The translations under genes were made by a program, and so were the position numbers. Positions 7,835 to 15,999 of a stretch of 33,081 nt of DNA are shown here, piece by piece. Position 1 is the stretch's first letter. Each line of letters begins with the position of its first letter. The notes under the pieces were generated by a model. It had not been told where the DNA came from, searched no databases, and worked only from the letters and a program-made list of their open reading frames with translations. This DNA is from an uncultured Anaerolineales bacterium (lineage in GTDB: Bacteria; Chloroflexota; Anaerolineae; Anaerolineales; Villigracilaceae): contig CAISEG010000053.1 of NCBI GenBank assembly GCA_903884265.1, positions 1-33,081 of the forward strand. Direction: 5' to 3'.

Positions 7835-8563
7835 CTATACGGGATTCAAACCGTGATGCGGTAGAGCACGAGCCAGCGTAAGTGCATAGACTGACTCCGC
7901 GCCGGCATCCAGCAGAGCAAAAGCGCATGCTGAAAGCGTAGCTCCGGTGGTGGCGACATCATCCATGAGAAGAGTTGTTTTCCCGTGAACCTGCCCTGGG
8001 TCTGCTTGAAAGGCACCTGAGACGTTCGCTTTCCGTTCAGCAATTGTCAGCCCCACCTGAGATCTGGTTTCGCGCAACCGAGCGATTGCCTGGGGAGCAT
8101 AACGCCAGTGGTTAGCCACAGCAAGCGGCAAGGCCACTAATCCAATCTGATTATAGCCGCGTTCTTTCATCCGCTCTTTCCCTAAAGGGACTGGGATTAC
8201 CAAATCGACTGGCCAACCTAGCGTGCCAACATACTCACTCAGGTGTTGTGCCAGGGCATCACCCAAAGACAAATTCCGGCGGTATTTTAAAGTATGCAGT
8301 GCGTGACGGATGGGACCCTCAAAAACCAGCCAGGAACGCATCATTTTAAAGGGGGGAAGTGACCCTATACAACCCTTACATTGACCTGGACGGGAAACCG
8401 GCAAACCACATTTCCAACAAACAGGTTCCGGTACTTTCTGAACCTGTTTCTGGCAGTCCGGACACCAGCGGTATCCTACCCGATTGCATCCCCCACATAC
8501 TGGTGGAAAAAGCCAGTCCAGACCACCCCACACCAACTGGTTTAACCAGTATGTTGAAGCCAC
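7835..8563 (-). CDS. comF: ComF family phosphoribosyltransferase-like protein
   Basis: A 242-residue protein with the ComF layout. An N-terminal zinc-finger region has CGGC, CPDC, CWKC and CKGC pairs, and a C-terminal phosphoribosyltransferase domain has the PRPP loop LLMDDVATTGATLSAC. ComF proteins are needed for natural transformation in several bacteria, acting in the cytoplasm on incoming DNA with helicase and DprA partners; the enzymatic role is unclear. The start codon is GTG, 14 bp after the tadC stop, and the weak AAGGTG suggests coupling to tadC translation. Its place directly downstream of the pilus genes is notable. The family also includes members not tied to competence. Confidence 0.88.
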   Translation of the reverse strand: MASTYWLNQLVWGGLDWLFPPVCGGCNRVGYRWCPDCQKQVQKVPEPVCWKCGLPVSRPGQCKGCIGSLPPFKMMRSWLVFEGPIRHALHTLKYRRNLSLGDALAQHLSEYVGTLGWPVDLVIPVPLGKERMKERGYNQIGLVALPLAVANHWRYAPQAIARLRETRSQVGLTIAERKANVSGAFQADPGQVHGKTTLLMDDVATTGATLSACAFALLDAGAESVYALTLARALPHHGLNPV

Positions 8564-8577
8564 GCTCTGTCAGCACC

Positions 8578-9528
8578 TTACATAAAGTACTTCAACGATC
8601 CATAGAGACGGAAACCAGCCGGGGTCAACAACACGATCATCAAGGCAGGAAAGATGAATAGTCCCATCGGGAAAATCATCTTAATCGGTGCCTTATGAGC
8701 TTCTTCTTCGGCATGCTGGCGCCGCTTAACCCGCATCTGGTCAGATTGGATACGCAACACTTTTGCCATGCTGACGCCCAGCATCTCCGACTGAATGACT
8801 GCAGCAACAAAGCTGGTCATCTCGGGTAGACCCAGTCTTTCCGACATGTCTCTTAAAGCATCACGGCGCAACTTGCCTAATTGGATCTCTCTAATTACAC
8901 GGCCAAAAGCCATAGACAATTCGTTATCCCATTTTTCATTGACCTTAGACATGGCCGCGTCAAAACCCAAGCCTGCTTCCACGCAGATTGTCAATAGATC
9001 AAGGGCATCCGGCATTGCTTTGCGAACGCCTTTCTGCCGGCTGTTAACCTTGCTCCTGATCCATAGATCCGGGAAGAAGTAACCAATTATTGTAAAAAGC
9101 AACACAATTAACAACTTTATGGGAAGTGAAAAAGTCCTGGAGAAAAGTGAAAGCAAGAATACCAAGCCGCCAAATAGTCCTGCGGCTACAAAATGCAGAA
9201 CCATGAACGTGGAGGCATCCATCCGGCCAGGATTCCCGGCCATTTCAAGGCGGATACGTGTCTGCTCCACAACATGTTGAGGGGTAAAGCGGGAGGAGAT
9301 CTCACCCAGGCGACGCATGATCGGCATCACGACGCGTTCAGAAAAAGGCTGGGATAGTTCAATTTCCTCAAGCGAAACGGCCTCACCGCGCTGGCTGTAC
9401 TCAGCCATGCGTTCAGCCAGAGGATCCTCTTGCTGAGTTTTCGATTTTTGGATGCCGGCCCTGACCAGAACAGCCGCACCGCCGATCACGCCAATGACTA
9501 CCACGAGAATAATGATCGTTTGAAGCAT
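8578..9528 (-). CDS. tadC: Tad pilus inner-membrane platform protein TadC
   Basis: A 316-residue type II secretion GspF-family protein that forms the pilus assembly platform with TadB. Hydrophobic segments are seen at about 3-24, 108-150 and near the C-terminus (FPMGLFIFPALMIVLL). The characteristic cytoplasmic stretch PDALDLLTICVEAGLGFDAAM lies in the middle. AGAGGTG precedes the ATG, which begins 1 nt after the tadB stop, so the two are translationally linked. Confidence 0.92.
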   Translation of the reverse strand: MLQTIIILVVVIGVIGGAAVLVRAGIQKSKTQQEDPLAERMAEYSQRGEAVSLEEIELSQPFSERVVMPIMRRLGEISSRFTPQHVVEQTRIRLEMAGNPGRMDASTFMVLHFVAAGLFGGLVFLLSLFSRTFSLPIKLLIVLLFTIIGYFFPDLWIRSKVNSRQKGVRKAMPDALDLLTICVEAGLGFDAAMSKVNEKWDNELSMAFGRVIREIQLGKLRRDALRDMSERLGLPEMTSFVAAVIQSEMLGVSMAKVLRIQSDQMRVKRRQHAEEEAHKAPIKMIFPMGLFIFPALMIVLLTPAGFRLYGSLKYFM

Positions 9529-9529
9529 G

Positions 9530-10486
9530 TTACACCTCTACATTAGCAATGCGAGTCATTACAAAATATCCAATGGAAATCAACACCCCAGCAGCGCCCA
9601 AGGCAATGCCTCCGCATAGAAGATGGTCTTTATTAAAGAATTCCATTACATAACTGCGGTTCAAGAACCACAAAATGCAGAGTAGACCGACGGGCATCAG
9701 CGCAAGCGCACGGCCGGAATACATCGCCTGGGCTGTCAGGGAGCGAATATCACCCTTAATACGAATACGCTCACGGATCGTGTAGGAGATGACATCCATG
9801 ATCTCAGCTAAGTTACCGCCAACCTCTCGCTGCACGTTGATGGCAGTAACAAGAAAATCAAGATCCTGGCTGGGGATGCGTCGAAGAAGATTGGCGAGCG
9901 CCTTCTCCATCGGAATACCAAGTTGCATTTCCTGCACGACGCGTCTAAACTCATCGCAGATTGGAGCTGGTAACTCCTTACTAACAGCTTCCATGGACTG
10001 TAATGTGGAGAAACCTGCCCTGAGCCCGTTTACCATTAAGTTCAACATATCAGGTAATTGGTCATTGAAGCGGGTCAAGCGCTTCGATTGTTGACTTTTT
10101 ACATACATTCGAGGAAGTAACGCACCAATGGCTCCACCAATTACAGCAGAAATAAGAAGTCTTCCACCAAGCATAAATGCAATCAATCCTACACCAATAA
10201 TCGCAATCACATACAAAGCGATATACTCGCCAGGTTTGAATTTCAAATCGGCACGAGCCAATTCGCGGGAAATACGGTCGCCAAAGGATGATTTTTCGAC
10301 ACTTCTATTCACCCAATCGGTCAGCGCGCCTTTGGAGTCTTTTGTTTCTATCTTTTTATCTTCTTCGAGATACTTGTTCAGGCGATCATCGATCGAGGTC
10401 TTATCACCGGTTGCCGATATAACAATTCCAACAACCAGCAACACCAGAGCAATTACACCGCCGCCAATTAGTATAATATTAGTCAT
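9530..10486 (-). CDS. tadB: Tad pilus inner-membrane platform protein TadB
   Basis: A 318-residue GspF-family membrane protein, paralogous to TadC. It starts with a transmembrane helix (about 4-24), then a charged segment, a pair of helices around 90-128, the GspF core (QLPDMLNLMVNGLRAGFS) and C-terminal helices around 265-310. AGGTGA lies just upstream of the ATG. It follows cpaF by 35 bp. With TadC it would form the platform that the CpaF ATPase drives. Confidence 0.92.
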   Translation of the reverse strand: MTNIILIGGGVIALVLLVVGIVISATGDKTSIDDRLNKYLEEDKKIETKDSKGALTDWVNRSVEKSSFGDRISRELARADLKFKPGEYIALYVIAIIGVGLIAFMLGGRLLISAVIGGAIGALLPRMYVKSQQSKRLTRFNDQLPDMLNLMVNGLRAGFSTLQSMEAVSKELPAPICDEFRRVVQEMQLGIPMEKALANLLRRIPSQDLDFLVTAINVQREVGGNLAEIMDVISYTIRERIRIKGDIRSLTAQAMYSGRALALMPVGLLCILWFLNRSYVMEFFNKDHLLCGGIALGAAGVLISIGYFVMTRIANVEV

Positions 10487-10521
10487 TGATCACCTATTCA
10501 AAATCGGATCCGCTTATGTCT

Positions 10522-11937
10522 TTAATATCTTTGCCGGCTGCCGACACCAAAGATCGAGGGAGGCAAGTGGATACCAGCAGCTTCAATTTTCTCCATGAAT
10601 TTCGGACGGAGACCGGTCGGGCGCATGTGGCCAATCACTTTTCCGTTCTCCAAGCCGGTCTGTTCGAAAACAAACAGATCCGTTGTGGTAATAACATCCC
10701 CTTCCATACCACTGACCTCGGTGATATTTGTCACTTTGCGTGACCCATCGCGCATGCGCTCCTCATGGACTATCATATCAATTGCTGAAGAAACCTGTTC
10801 ACGAATTGCGCGCACCGGTAAATCCATTCCAGCCATCAATGTCATCGTTTCGAGACGTGACAAGGTATCACGTGGAGAGTTCGAGTGTAAGGTAGTCATG
10901 GAGCCATCATGACCAGTATTCATGGCTTGTAACATATCTAGCGCGGCATCATCGCGGATCTCGCCAACAATGATCCGGTCTGGACGCATACGCAGGGCAT
11001 TTACAACCAGGTGTCGAATGGTAATTTCACCACGACCTTCAATGTTCGGCGGGCGAGATTCCAAGGTAACTACATGCTCCTGGCGCAGTTGAAGTTCCGC
11101 TGCATTTTCTATGGTAAGTATGCGTTCATCGCTCGGAATAAAACCGGAAAGAACGTTAAGCAAGGTGGTTTTACCAGAACCTGTACCTCCGGAGATAACA
11201 ATATTCAACCTCGCCTCAACACAGGCCTTTAGAAACTGAAGAGATTCTGGTGTTAGGGTACCGAATTGAACCATCTGCTCAATGGTGATAGGTATTTTTG
11301 AGAATTTACGAATGGTCAATGTCGGTCCGACCAAGGAAATGGGTGGAATAACGGCGTTTACGCGGGAACCATCTGCTAAACGGGCATCCACGTATGGACT
11401 GGATTCATCGATACGGCGTCCCAGTGGAGCAACGATACGGTCAATGATGCGCATAACATGATCGTTGCTTTCAAATGTCACCGGTACACGATGGATTTTA
11501 CCCTTGCGCTCAATATAGATGTTCTTTGCCCCGTTTACCATTATTTCTGTGACCGTTTCATCTTCAAGAAGAGTTTGTAGAGGCCCCAAGCCAAGAATCT
11601 CAGCCGTTATCTGTTCGAAAAGGCGGGCACGTTCCGGTCTTGAAAGGACAATGTTCTCCTCACTCAATATTTGCTCAAACAACCCCTGAATTGTCTTGCG
11701 AACTTCCTCAGTTTTCGTGATATCCATGGATGGATCAAGTTCGGCCAAAAGCCGGTTTTGGACTCGCGTTTTGAGGTCAAAGTATGTTCCCTCTTGAGGC
11801 GTCGTGCTGGGAGCGCTCACCCTGCGAGCTTGCAAAGAGGACAAACGGGATGCATCTCCGCCAGGCGCCTGGGAAGCGTCAGAGGTCTGTTCGGTAGGCT
11901 TCCCTTGACCTTGTTCGATCCGCTTAAGTAAAGACAT
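10522..11937 (-). CDS. cpaF: Pilus assembly ATPase CpaF/TadA
   Basis: A 471-residue secretion ATPase that powers Tad pilus extension, and possibly retraction, at the inner membrane. The N-terminal ~50 residues are Ser/Gln/Pro-rich and probably flexible. The all-alpha domain and N-terminal sensor region follow ([20 protein letters not shown]). The core holds Walker [10 protein letters not shown] at 250-258, the Asp/His boxes and Walker B in [22 protein letters not shown] sits 5 nt before the ATG. Length and motifs are intact, so it should be active. Confidence 0.95.
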   Translation of the reverse strand: MSLLKRIEQGQGKPTEQTSDASQAPGGDASRLSSLQARRVSAPSTTPQEGTYFDLKTRVQNRLLAELDPSMDITKTEEVRKTIQGLFEQILSEENIVLSRPERARLFEQITAEILGLGPLQTLLEDETVTEIMVNGAKNIYIERKGKIHRVPVTFESNDHVMRIIDRIVAPLGRRIDESSPYVDARLADGSRVNAVIPPISLVGPTLTIRKFSKIPITIEQMVQFGTLTPESLQFLKACVEARLNIVISGGTGSGKTTLLNVLSGFIPSDERILTIENAAELQLRQEHVVTLESRPPNIEGRGEITIRHLVVNALRMRPDRIIVGEIRDDAALDMLQAMNTGHDGSMTTLHSNSPRDTLSRLETMTLMAGMDLPVRAIREQVSSAIDMIVHEERMRDGSRKVTNITEVSGMEGDVITTTDLFVFEQTGLENGKVIGHMRPTGLRPKFMEKIEAAGIHLPPSIFGVGSRQRY

Positions 11938-11957
11938 TATTTCCTCCTAATTACCAA

Positions 11958-13193
11958 TTACCGTTTAGCCACTGTTACTAGCTCTTCTTCCCGTTTGACT
12001 AGTTTAGCCCGTAACGCTTCAGCCAATATATAAATGCCTCGGGCTGCTGGTTGGGTTTTATTATCCAGCATGAAAGGTACACCCCGGTTAACCGCGGGGA
12101 TCACCGTACGTTCATCAAGAGGAATGACAGCCAGCACTTCCTGTTTAAGATTCTCGCCGACTTTCTCTGGAGAAATCGCAATCCGCTTGTCGAACTTATT
12201 CATCACGAATGCTATTTTTTCCGCCGGGATATTCAAAGTCAACAGGAGGTCTAGAAACAAACGAGCGTTCTTGATCGAAGGGATATCTTGAGTGGCAACA
12301 AGGATAATAGAATCGGCGATATCAAATACCGATAAGGTTACATCCGTTAAATGTGCACTGCTATCCACGATCACGTATGCATAAAGTTGGCGCAAATAGC
12401 GCAGCAGTTTCGAGAATTGATCTGCATTTACTTTTTCAGCATTTTCAGGGCGAGACGGTGATGCCAGAATATGCACACCGGAGGCCGCGTTTTTGATCAA
12501 AACATTATCTACAATTTCAGGATCCAATTCATCAACCCGCGGTGCCAAGTCTAAGACGGTATTCTTCCCCTGCTCGTTCAAAAAGATGGCTACATCTCCG
12601 AACTGAAGATTCGCATCCACAATAACGACACGTGTCTCCTCGTTATGCAATGCAACTGCAAGGTTTACTGCGATCGTGGTACATCCTGTCCCACCCTTTG
12701 GACTATAGACGAGAATGATTTTTCCCCGATTCAGCCCAACGCTTTTCATTGGTTGGTTGGAACCACTCTGTGAAGTGACAAATACCTGGCTGGTCTTGGA
12801 GCGTTCTTCGCGTGCCATCTTGCCGGCCCGGCGGATGGCTGCTACGAGTTCATCCGGCATGGGAGGTTTTGTAAGGAAATCGCGTGCACCTACCAGCATT
12901 GCCCGGCGCATATAATTCTGATCCCCCTGAACCGAAAGGATCACAACCTGAACAGCTGGCATCTTCTGCCGAATCGCTTCTGTGGCAGCGATGCCATCCA
13001 TATCAGGCATATTGATGTCCATCAAAACGACATCAGGATTCGATTCTTGGGTTATTTGGATCGCCTCACGGCCGGTCCGCGCAGCAGCAACCACTTCGAT
13101 ATCCGCCTCAAACTGTAGCAGTTTTCGAACGTTTTCGCGCGTTTCAGCAACATCATCCACAATTACCACGCGAATCTTTTCGCCATCAGCCAT
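11958..13193 (-). CDS. cpaE: Tad pilus localisation protein CpaE/TadZ with receiver domain
   Basis: A 411-residue protein with two domains. Residues 1-125 are a response-regulator receiver with the acidic pair VDD (13-14), phospho-acceptor Asp59 (LMDINMPDMDG), the Ser of VILSVQG and Lys109 in FLTKPP. Residues about 155-400 are a MinD/ParA-like ATPase with the altered Walker A PKGGTGCTT, in which the usual P-loop lysine is Cys, a change typical of CpaE/TadZ. Such proteins place the pilus machine in the cell. The track's first codon is TTG; I use the following ATG, 7 nt after GGAG. The receiver looks fully phosphorylatable, unlike many CpaE proteins. Confidence 0.92.
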   Translation of the reverse strand: MADGEKIRVVIVDDVAETRENVRKLLQFEADIEVVAAARTGREAIQITQESNPDVVLMDINMPDMDGIAATEAIRQKMPAVQVVILSVQGDQNYMRRAMLVGARDFLTKPPMPDELVAAIRRAGKMAREERSKTSQVFVTSQSGSNQPMKSVGLNRGKIILVYSPKGGTGCTTIAVNLAVALHNEETRVVIVDANLQFGDVAIFLNEQGKNTVLDLAPRVDELDPEIVDNVLIKNAASGVHILASPSRPENAEKVNADQFSKLLRYLRQLYAYVIVDSSAHLTDVTLSVFDIADSIILVATQDIPSIKNARLFLDLLLTLNIPAEKIAFVMNKFDKRIAISPEKVGENLKQEVLAVIPLDERTVIPAVNRGVPFMLDNKTQPAARGIYILAEALRAKLVKREEELVTVAKR

Positions 13194-13196
13194 CAA

Positions 13197-13373
13197 AAAT
13201 CTCCATCGATCGGTTTACTGCTCCTTGTAGAGAATCGTAGACCTTGAACAAACGGAGCACAGGGATCAGTGGATATTTTATTGCACATCCTCGTGCAATC
13301 CCCTGGTAAGCGAACCAATACCATGTGATTCAGTATCGACGCAGTCCCTGGACAACTTTCAAAGATCTTATCT
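13197..13373. other. Intergenic spacer in the pilus operon
   Basis: The 177 bp between cpaB and cpaE hold no supported gene. TTGCAC-atcctc-GTGCAA (13281-13298) is a small hairpin without a T-run. It might adjust the level of cpaE relative to cpaB, or be chance. Confidence 0.4.
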
Positions 13374-14474
13374 CTACGGTACGGGCGTCGTATCGTTAGG
13401 CAATTTAGGATCCAGAAGGTTATCAAGACGCGGCTGCACGGCATATGGTAACTTCGCCGGAACTGGAATATTGTATTGGGTCAAAAGATATTCCAGCATG
13501 GCTGCATCGGTCTGCACAGCTGGTCCGGTGCTGTTGGGATTGCGGAGGGTCAGGGTGATTTTTGCACCACTATAAACAAGGAATACGAGTGTGTTGGCAT
13601 CATCCGGTGAAACCATAAGAGTAACAATATCCGGGCGTGTGATTGCAGTAACTACCTGCTGCCCAGCAGGTGCAGGGGTAGCAGTTGGCACAGGTCCAGA
13701 TTCAGGTAAAGTTGCCTGGTCAGAGGCTTCGCCTGGCAGAGGGAAAGATCCCACATGGAGCACCTGGACATTTTGTACGATCATTTGTGTCACCAAGCGC
13801 GGGCGTTGCCCTTCTGATGGGACAAGGTAAACCGGCTGGTTCAGTGTTTCATCTAAAACCGTAGTTCCCACTCTTGACCCTTCTCCGCCGGACGAGATGA
13901 GCGCAGTCAATTGAGTCCCAGTGGCACTCAATCCCGGGGATAAGACACCGGCAGTTAAATTGGGGAGAATGCTCTGGTTGGTGGGGTCAACATCCACAAG
14001 TAACATGGTCACAATGATATCAACATAATCACCATCGCGAATCCCGTACGCCACAGATGAGAGACGTGTGATGGGAATAGCCACAGCTGTCAGCCCCTGC
14101 GGGATGAATGGAGCCCAAGTGGAGCCAGGTAAATTAACGTTCCCTGCTGTCGACGTGACCATCGAATCTGTGATCGGTACACCTTGGGAAATTGTATACT
14201 TGGCATACATATTCACAACATCGGCTTTGTTGGTGAAAAGCCCTTGGACGAGTGCGGTATCAGGGATCTGGATAGTACTCAACATCGCTTCGGTGATGGC
14301 CGTGCCAGGAGAAATATTCTGGCCAGCTGTAACAATTTCCACGAGTTGCGTTTGCTGGGTAACCTGCGTTATAGGAGGTGTGGTGGTACGGTGCATCCAC
14401 AACCAGCCTGCCACAGCAGCCACGGCGATGATGATAATCAGCGCCAGATAGATGAAAATACGTCCACGTTTCAT
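13374..14474 (-). CDS. cpaB: Flp pilus assembly protein CpaB/RcpC
   Basis: A 366-residue protein with an N-terminal membrane anchor (IFIYLALIIIIAVAAVAGW, about 5-24), a SAF-like domain (VTAGQNISPGTAITEAML and the following IPDTALVQG) and a Pro/Thr-rich C-terminus. In Gram-negative Tad systems RcpC works with the outer-membrane secretin. None is visible here, so its role may be to shape the pilus exit through the cell wall. The track's start adds 29 unsupported residues. The ATG at 14474 has AAGGAG 6 nt upstream and begins the membrane anchor. It is the first gene of the pilus operon. Confidence 0.9.
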   Translation of the reverse strand: MKRGRIFIYLALIIIIAVAAVAGWLWMHRTTTPPITQVTQQTQLVEIVTAGQNISPGTAITEAMLSTIQIPDTALVQGLFTNKADVVNMYAKYTISQGVPITDSMVTSTAGNVNLPGSTWAPFIPQGLTAVAIPITRLSSVAYGIRDGDYVDIIVTMLLVDVDPTNQSILPNLTAGVLSPGLSATGTQLTALISSGGEGSRVGTTVLDETLNQPVYLVPSEGQRPRLVTQMIVQNVQVLHVGSFPLPGEASDQATLPESGPVPTATPAPAGQQVVTAITRPDIVTLMVSPDDANTLVFLVYSGAKITLTLRNPNSTGPAVQTDAAMLEYLLTQYNIPVPAKLPYAVQPRLDNLLDPKLPNDTTPVP

Positions 14475-14502
14475 GAGAAACTCCTTCCACCTTAGGTTTG
14501 TA

Positions 14503-14528
14503 GTTGCATTATACAGTAAAAATGCAAC
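14503..14528 (-). promoter_or_regulatory. Inverted repeat over the -10 box of the cpaB promoter (candidate operator)
   Basis: GTTGCAT (14503-14509) and ATGCAAC (14522-14528) form a perfect 7-bp inverted repeat 12 nt apart. TATAAT on the minus strand (14508-14513) lies within it, about 34 bp before the cpaB start, where a -10 box is expected. The -35 match is poor. A third half-site, TTGCAT, lies at 14537-14542. A DNA-binding protein sitting here would block or help polymerase. Confidence 0.5.
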
Positions 14529-14553
14529 CTTGAATATTGCATCTACATTATTG

Positions 14554-14579
14554 CGAACCAACCATTCAGGTTCGTTTTT
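14554..14579 (+). terminator. Plus-strand intrinsic terminator with no obvious gene
   Basis: CGAACC and GGTTCG form a 6-bp stem around a 9-nt loop, followed directly by TTTTT on the plus strand. No plus-strand gene ends here, because both neighbours are on the minus strand. It may end an antisense transcript, or act on the minus strand only as a hairpin after the zinc-ribbon gene. Confidence 0.4.
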
Positions 14580-14652
14580 CCCTGAACATAGCCCACCCGA
14601 CAGGCAAAACTTGTGACCGGGCGAGCTTCACCATCCCAGCTCTTGCGGAACA

Positions 14653-15156
14653 CTATTTTTCCTCTTCTACCTGTAAACCTCGCACCACATCGTCCATCGT
14701 CCCGCCTTCCTTGCGCATCCCTGGCGCGGGTGTTCCACAATGCGGACAAATATTCCAGGGTAATTCCATGAACTGCCCACAGGAGTGACAGGTTTTGTGC
14801 AATTTGGTCTGACAGGTTGGACAAACCAACCAGTCATCTTTGACGCGCCGTTCACAGCCGGGGCACACCGATTGATCTTCTATGGCTTGTAAAAGGGCTT
14901 CCTCTTCTAGCGTCTGCTGGTATTCCTCTTCCAAAGTACGAGCCGGACGCAAGACGAGATAGACTAGAATACCAGGTAGATTTAATAGAACCACCAGTGC
15001 TGCTGCTAGAAAATGAACTAACCGATCACGGTGACGGGCACGAATATCGCGATAAGTCCAAACAACCAGAGCCACCCACAAGGACACCAGGAAGGCTCCA
15101 GCAAAACCGGCCAAAACAAGAGTTATACCACTCAGGAATGTGGGATCGAAAACCAT
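14653..15156 (-). CDS. Membrane protein with C-terminal double zinc ribbon
   Basis: A 167-residue protein of unknown function. There are two hydrophobic segments at about 8-34 and 48-66. A charged Glu-rich region follows, then four Cys-pair knuckles: CPGC, CPTC, CHSC and CPHC, the pattern of a double zinc-ribbon domain. The zinc ribbons probably lie in the cytoplasm after the second membrane helix. AAGGAG lies 7 nt before the ATG. It is upstream of cpaB on the same strand but separated by 178 bp with a promoter-like sequence, so it is probably not in the pilus operon, although a role near it is possible. Confidence 0.85.
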   Translation of the reverse strand: MVFDPTFLSGITLVLAGFAGAFLVSLWVALVVWTYRDIRARHRDRLVHFLAAALVVLLNLPGILVYLVLRPARTLEEEYQQTLEEEALLQAIEDQSVCPGCERRVKDDWLVCPTCQTKLHKTCHSCGQFMELPWNICPHCGTPAPGMRKEGGTMDDVVRGLQVEEEK

Positions 15157-15399
15157 CGTAACTCCTTATCGAGAAGGACATAAAATGCGATCACTCTTTG
15201 GGGTAAGTTTATTACATTACATGTCCCGGTCGAAACGGTTCGATATTCCGTCGATTACCGATCTCTCCTTCCCTTTCAGTATTTATTATACACTCAAATA
15301 ATACTCCCGACCTATAGGAAATCTAATGATATTGATAGGGAATCAGAGGATCAAAATTTGGATAATACTTTCTTCATTCCGCTTTCACATAATATCCCC
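15157..15399. other. Intergenic region with no recognised feature
   Basis: About 240 bp between the membrane zinc-ribbon gene and the ferredoxin terminator. It is AT-rich toward the right. It should contain the promoter for the minus-strand zinc-ribbon gene, but I see no clear -35/-10 pair. Short self-complementary pieces around 15228-15262 are not convincing. Confidence 0.4.
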
Positions 15400-15436
15400 T
15401 TTAAACAAAAACCCGGTCCAGTGGAGGAACCGGGTT
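15400..15436 (-). terminator. Intrinsic terminator of the ferredoxin gene
   Basis: An 8-bp stem AACCCGGT/ACCGGGTT (15410-15417/15429-15436) with an 11-nt loop is followed on the minus strand by TTTTGTTT. It lies 33 bp after the ferredoxin stop. Confidence 0.85.
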
Positions 15437-15468
15437 CTAAGGATGGTTTGTACTTTAGACTGAGAGTG

Positions 15469-15882
15469 TTAAATACCTTTATCCTGGTCTTTCGCCCCGT
15501 AACCAGGACCGGATTTAAAGAAATCGTAGTTGGGTTGAATATCGTCGCGCAAATTAACCACTTCCCCGGCTGTCAACTGCTTGACAGTGTCGAGCACCAA
15601 ATGGGTACCGTTGTGATTTATGCCTTCAAAGCGGCCGGTCAAGCCAACCTTGCTGATGTATTCGCCACCCTTGGCTGTATAGACTGCCGGTACCTCATCC
15701 TCCGGGAAAATGGCTGCAAACGGGCATTCCGGGATGCAGGCGCCACAATCAATGCAGGTATCCGGATCGATGTACATCCAAGGATGTTTCTCAAGTGGTA
15801 GACCGGGGATGATGCACTCCACCGGGCATACTTCGATACAGCCGCGATCTCGAAGGCAGAGGCTGGTAATAATATGCGTCAT
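15469..15882 (-). CDS. Ferredoxin with two iron-sulfur cluster motifs
   Basis: A small cytoplasmic electron carrier of 137 residues. Near the N-terminus Cys9, Cys15, Cys19 and Cys23 form C-x5-C-x3-CPVEC, an altered spacing like that of seven-iron ferredoxins. CIDCGACIPECP is a standard [4Fe-4S] motif. The remaining ~75 residues carry no further Cys and form an extension. The ORF-track start adds 24 residues; AGGAGG before MTHIIT and the family start both favour the shorter form. It has its own promoter and terminator. Redox partners cannot be named from the neighbours, though the adjacent superoxide dismutase hints at redox stress. Confidence 0.88.
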   Translation of the reverse strand: MTHIITSLCLRDRGCIEVCPVECIIPGLPLEKHPWMYIDPDTCIDCGACIPECPFAAIFPEDEVPAVYTAKGGEYISKVGLTGRFEGINHNGTHLVLDTVKQLTAGEVVNLRDDIQPNYDFFKSGPGYGAKDQDKGI

Positions 15883-15922
15883 TTGGTTCCTCCTATTGGA
15901 AAATAAAGATAAAGTTAGGTCT

Positions 15923-15951
15923 ATTATATCTGTCCTGATAAAATTTTGCAA
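15923..15951 (-). promoter_or_regulatory. Promoter of the ferredoxin gene
   Basis: On the minus strand TTGCAA (15946-15951) and TATAAT (15923-15928) are 17 nt apart. The expected start of transcription lies about 35 nt before the ATG. It sits directly beyond the T-run of the superoxide dismutase terminator, insulating the two genes. Confidence 0.75.
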
Positions 15952-15952
15952 C

Positions 15953-15978
15953 AAAAAGCCCGGACATAACGTCCGGGC
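15953..15978 (-). terminator. Intrinsic terminator of the superoxide dismutase gene
   Basis: GCCCGGAC-ataac-GTCCGGGC is a perfect 8-bp stem, followed by TTTTTG on the minus strand. It is 22 bp after the sod stop. The plus side also has a later T-run, so some activity in that direction is possible. Confidence 0.88.
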
Positions 15979-15999
15979 AGGAGCTTTTTTATAAAAAAC

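Noticed and set aside
13193-13444. 83-residue minus-strand ORF between cpaB and cpaE
   Set aside because: It starts inside cpaB in another frame, lacks a ribosome-binding site and has no domain.
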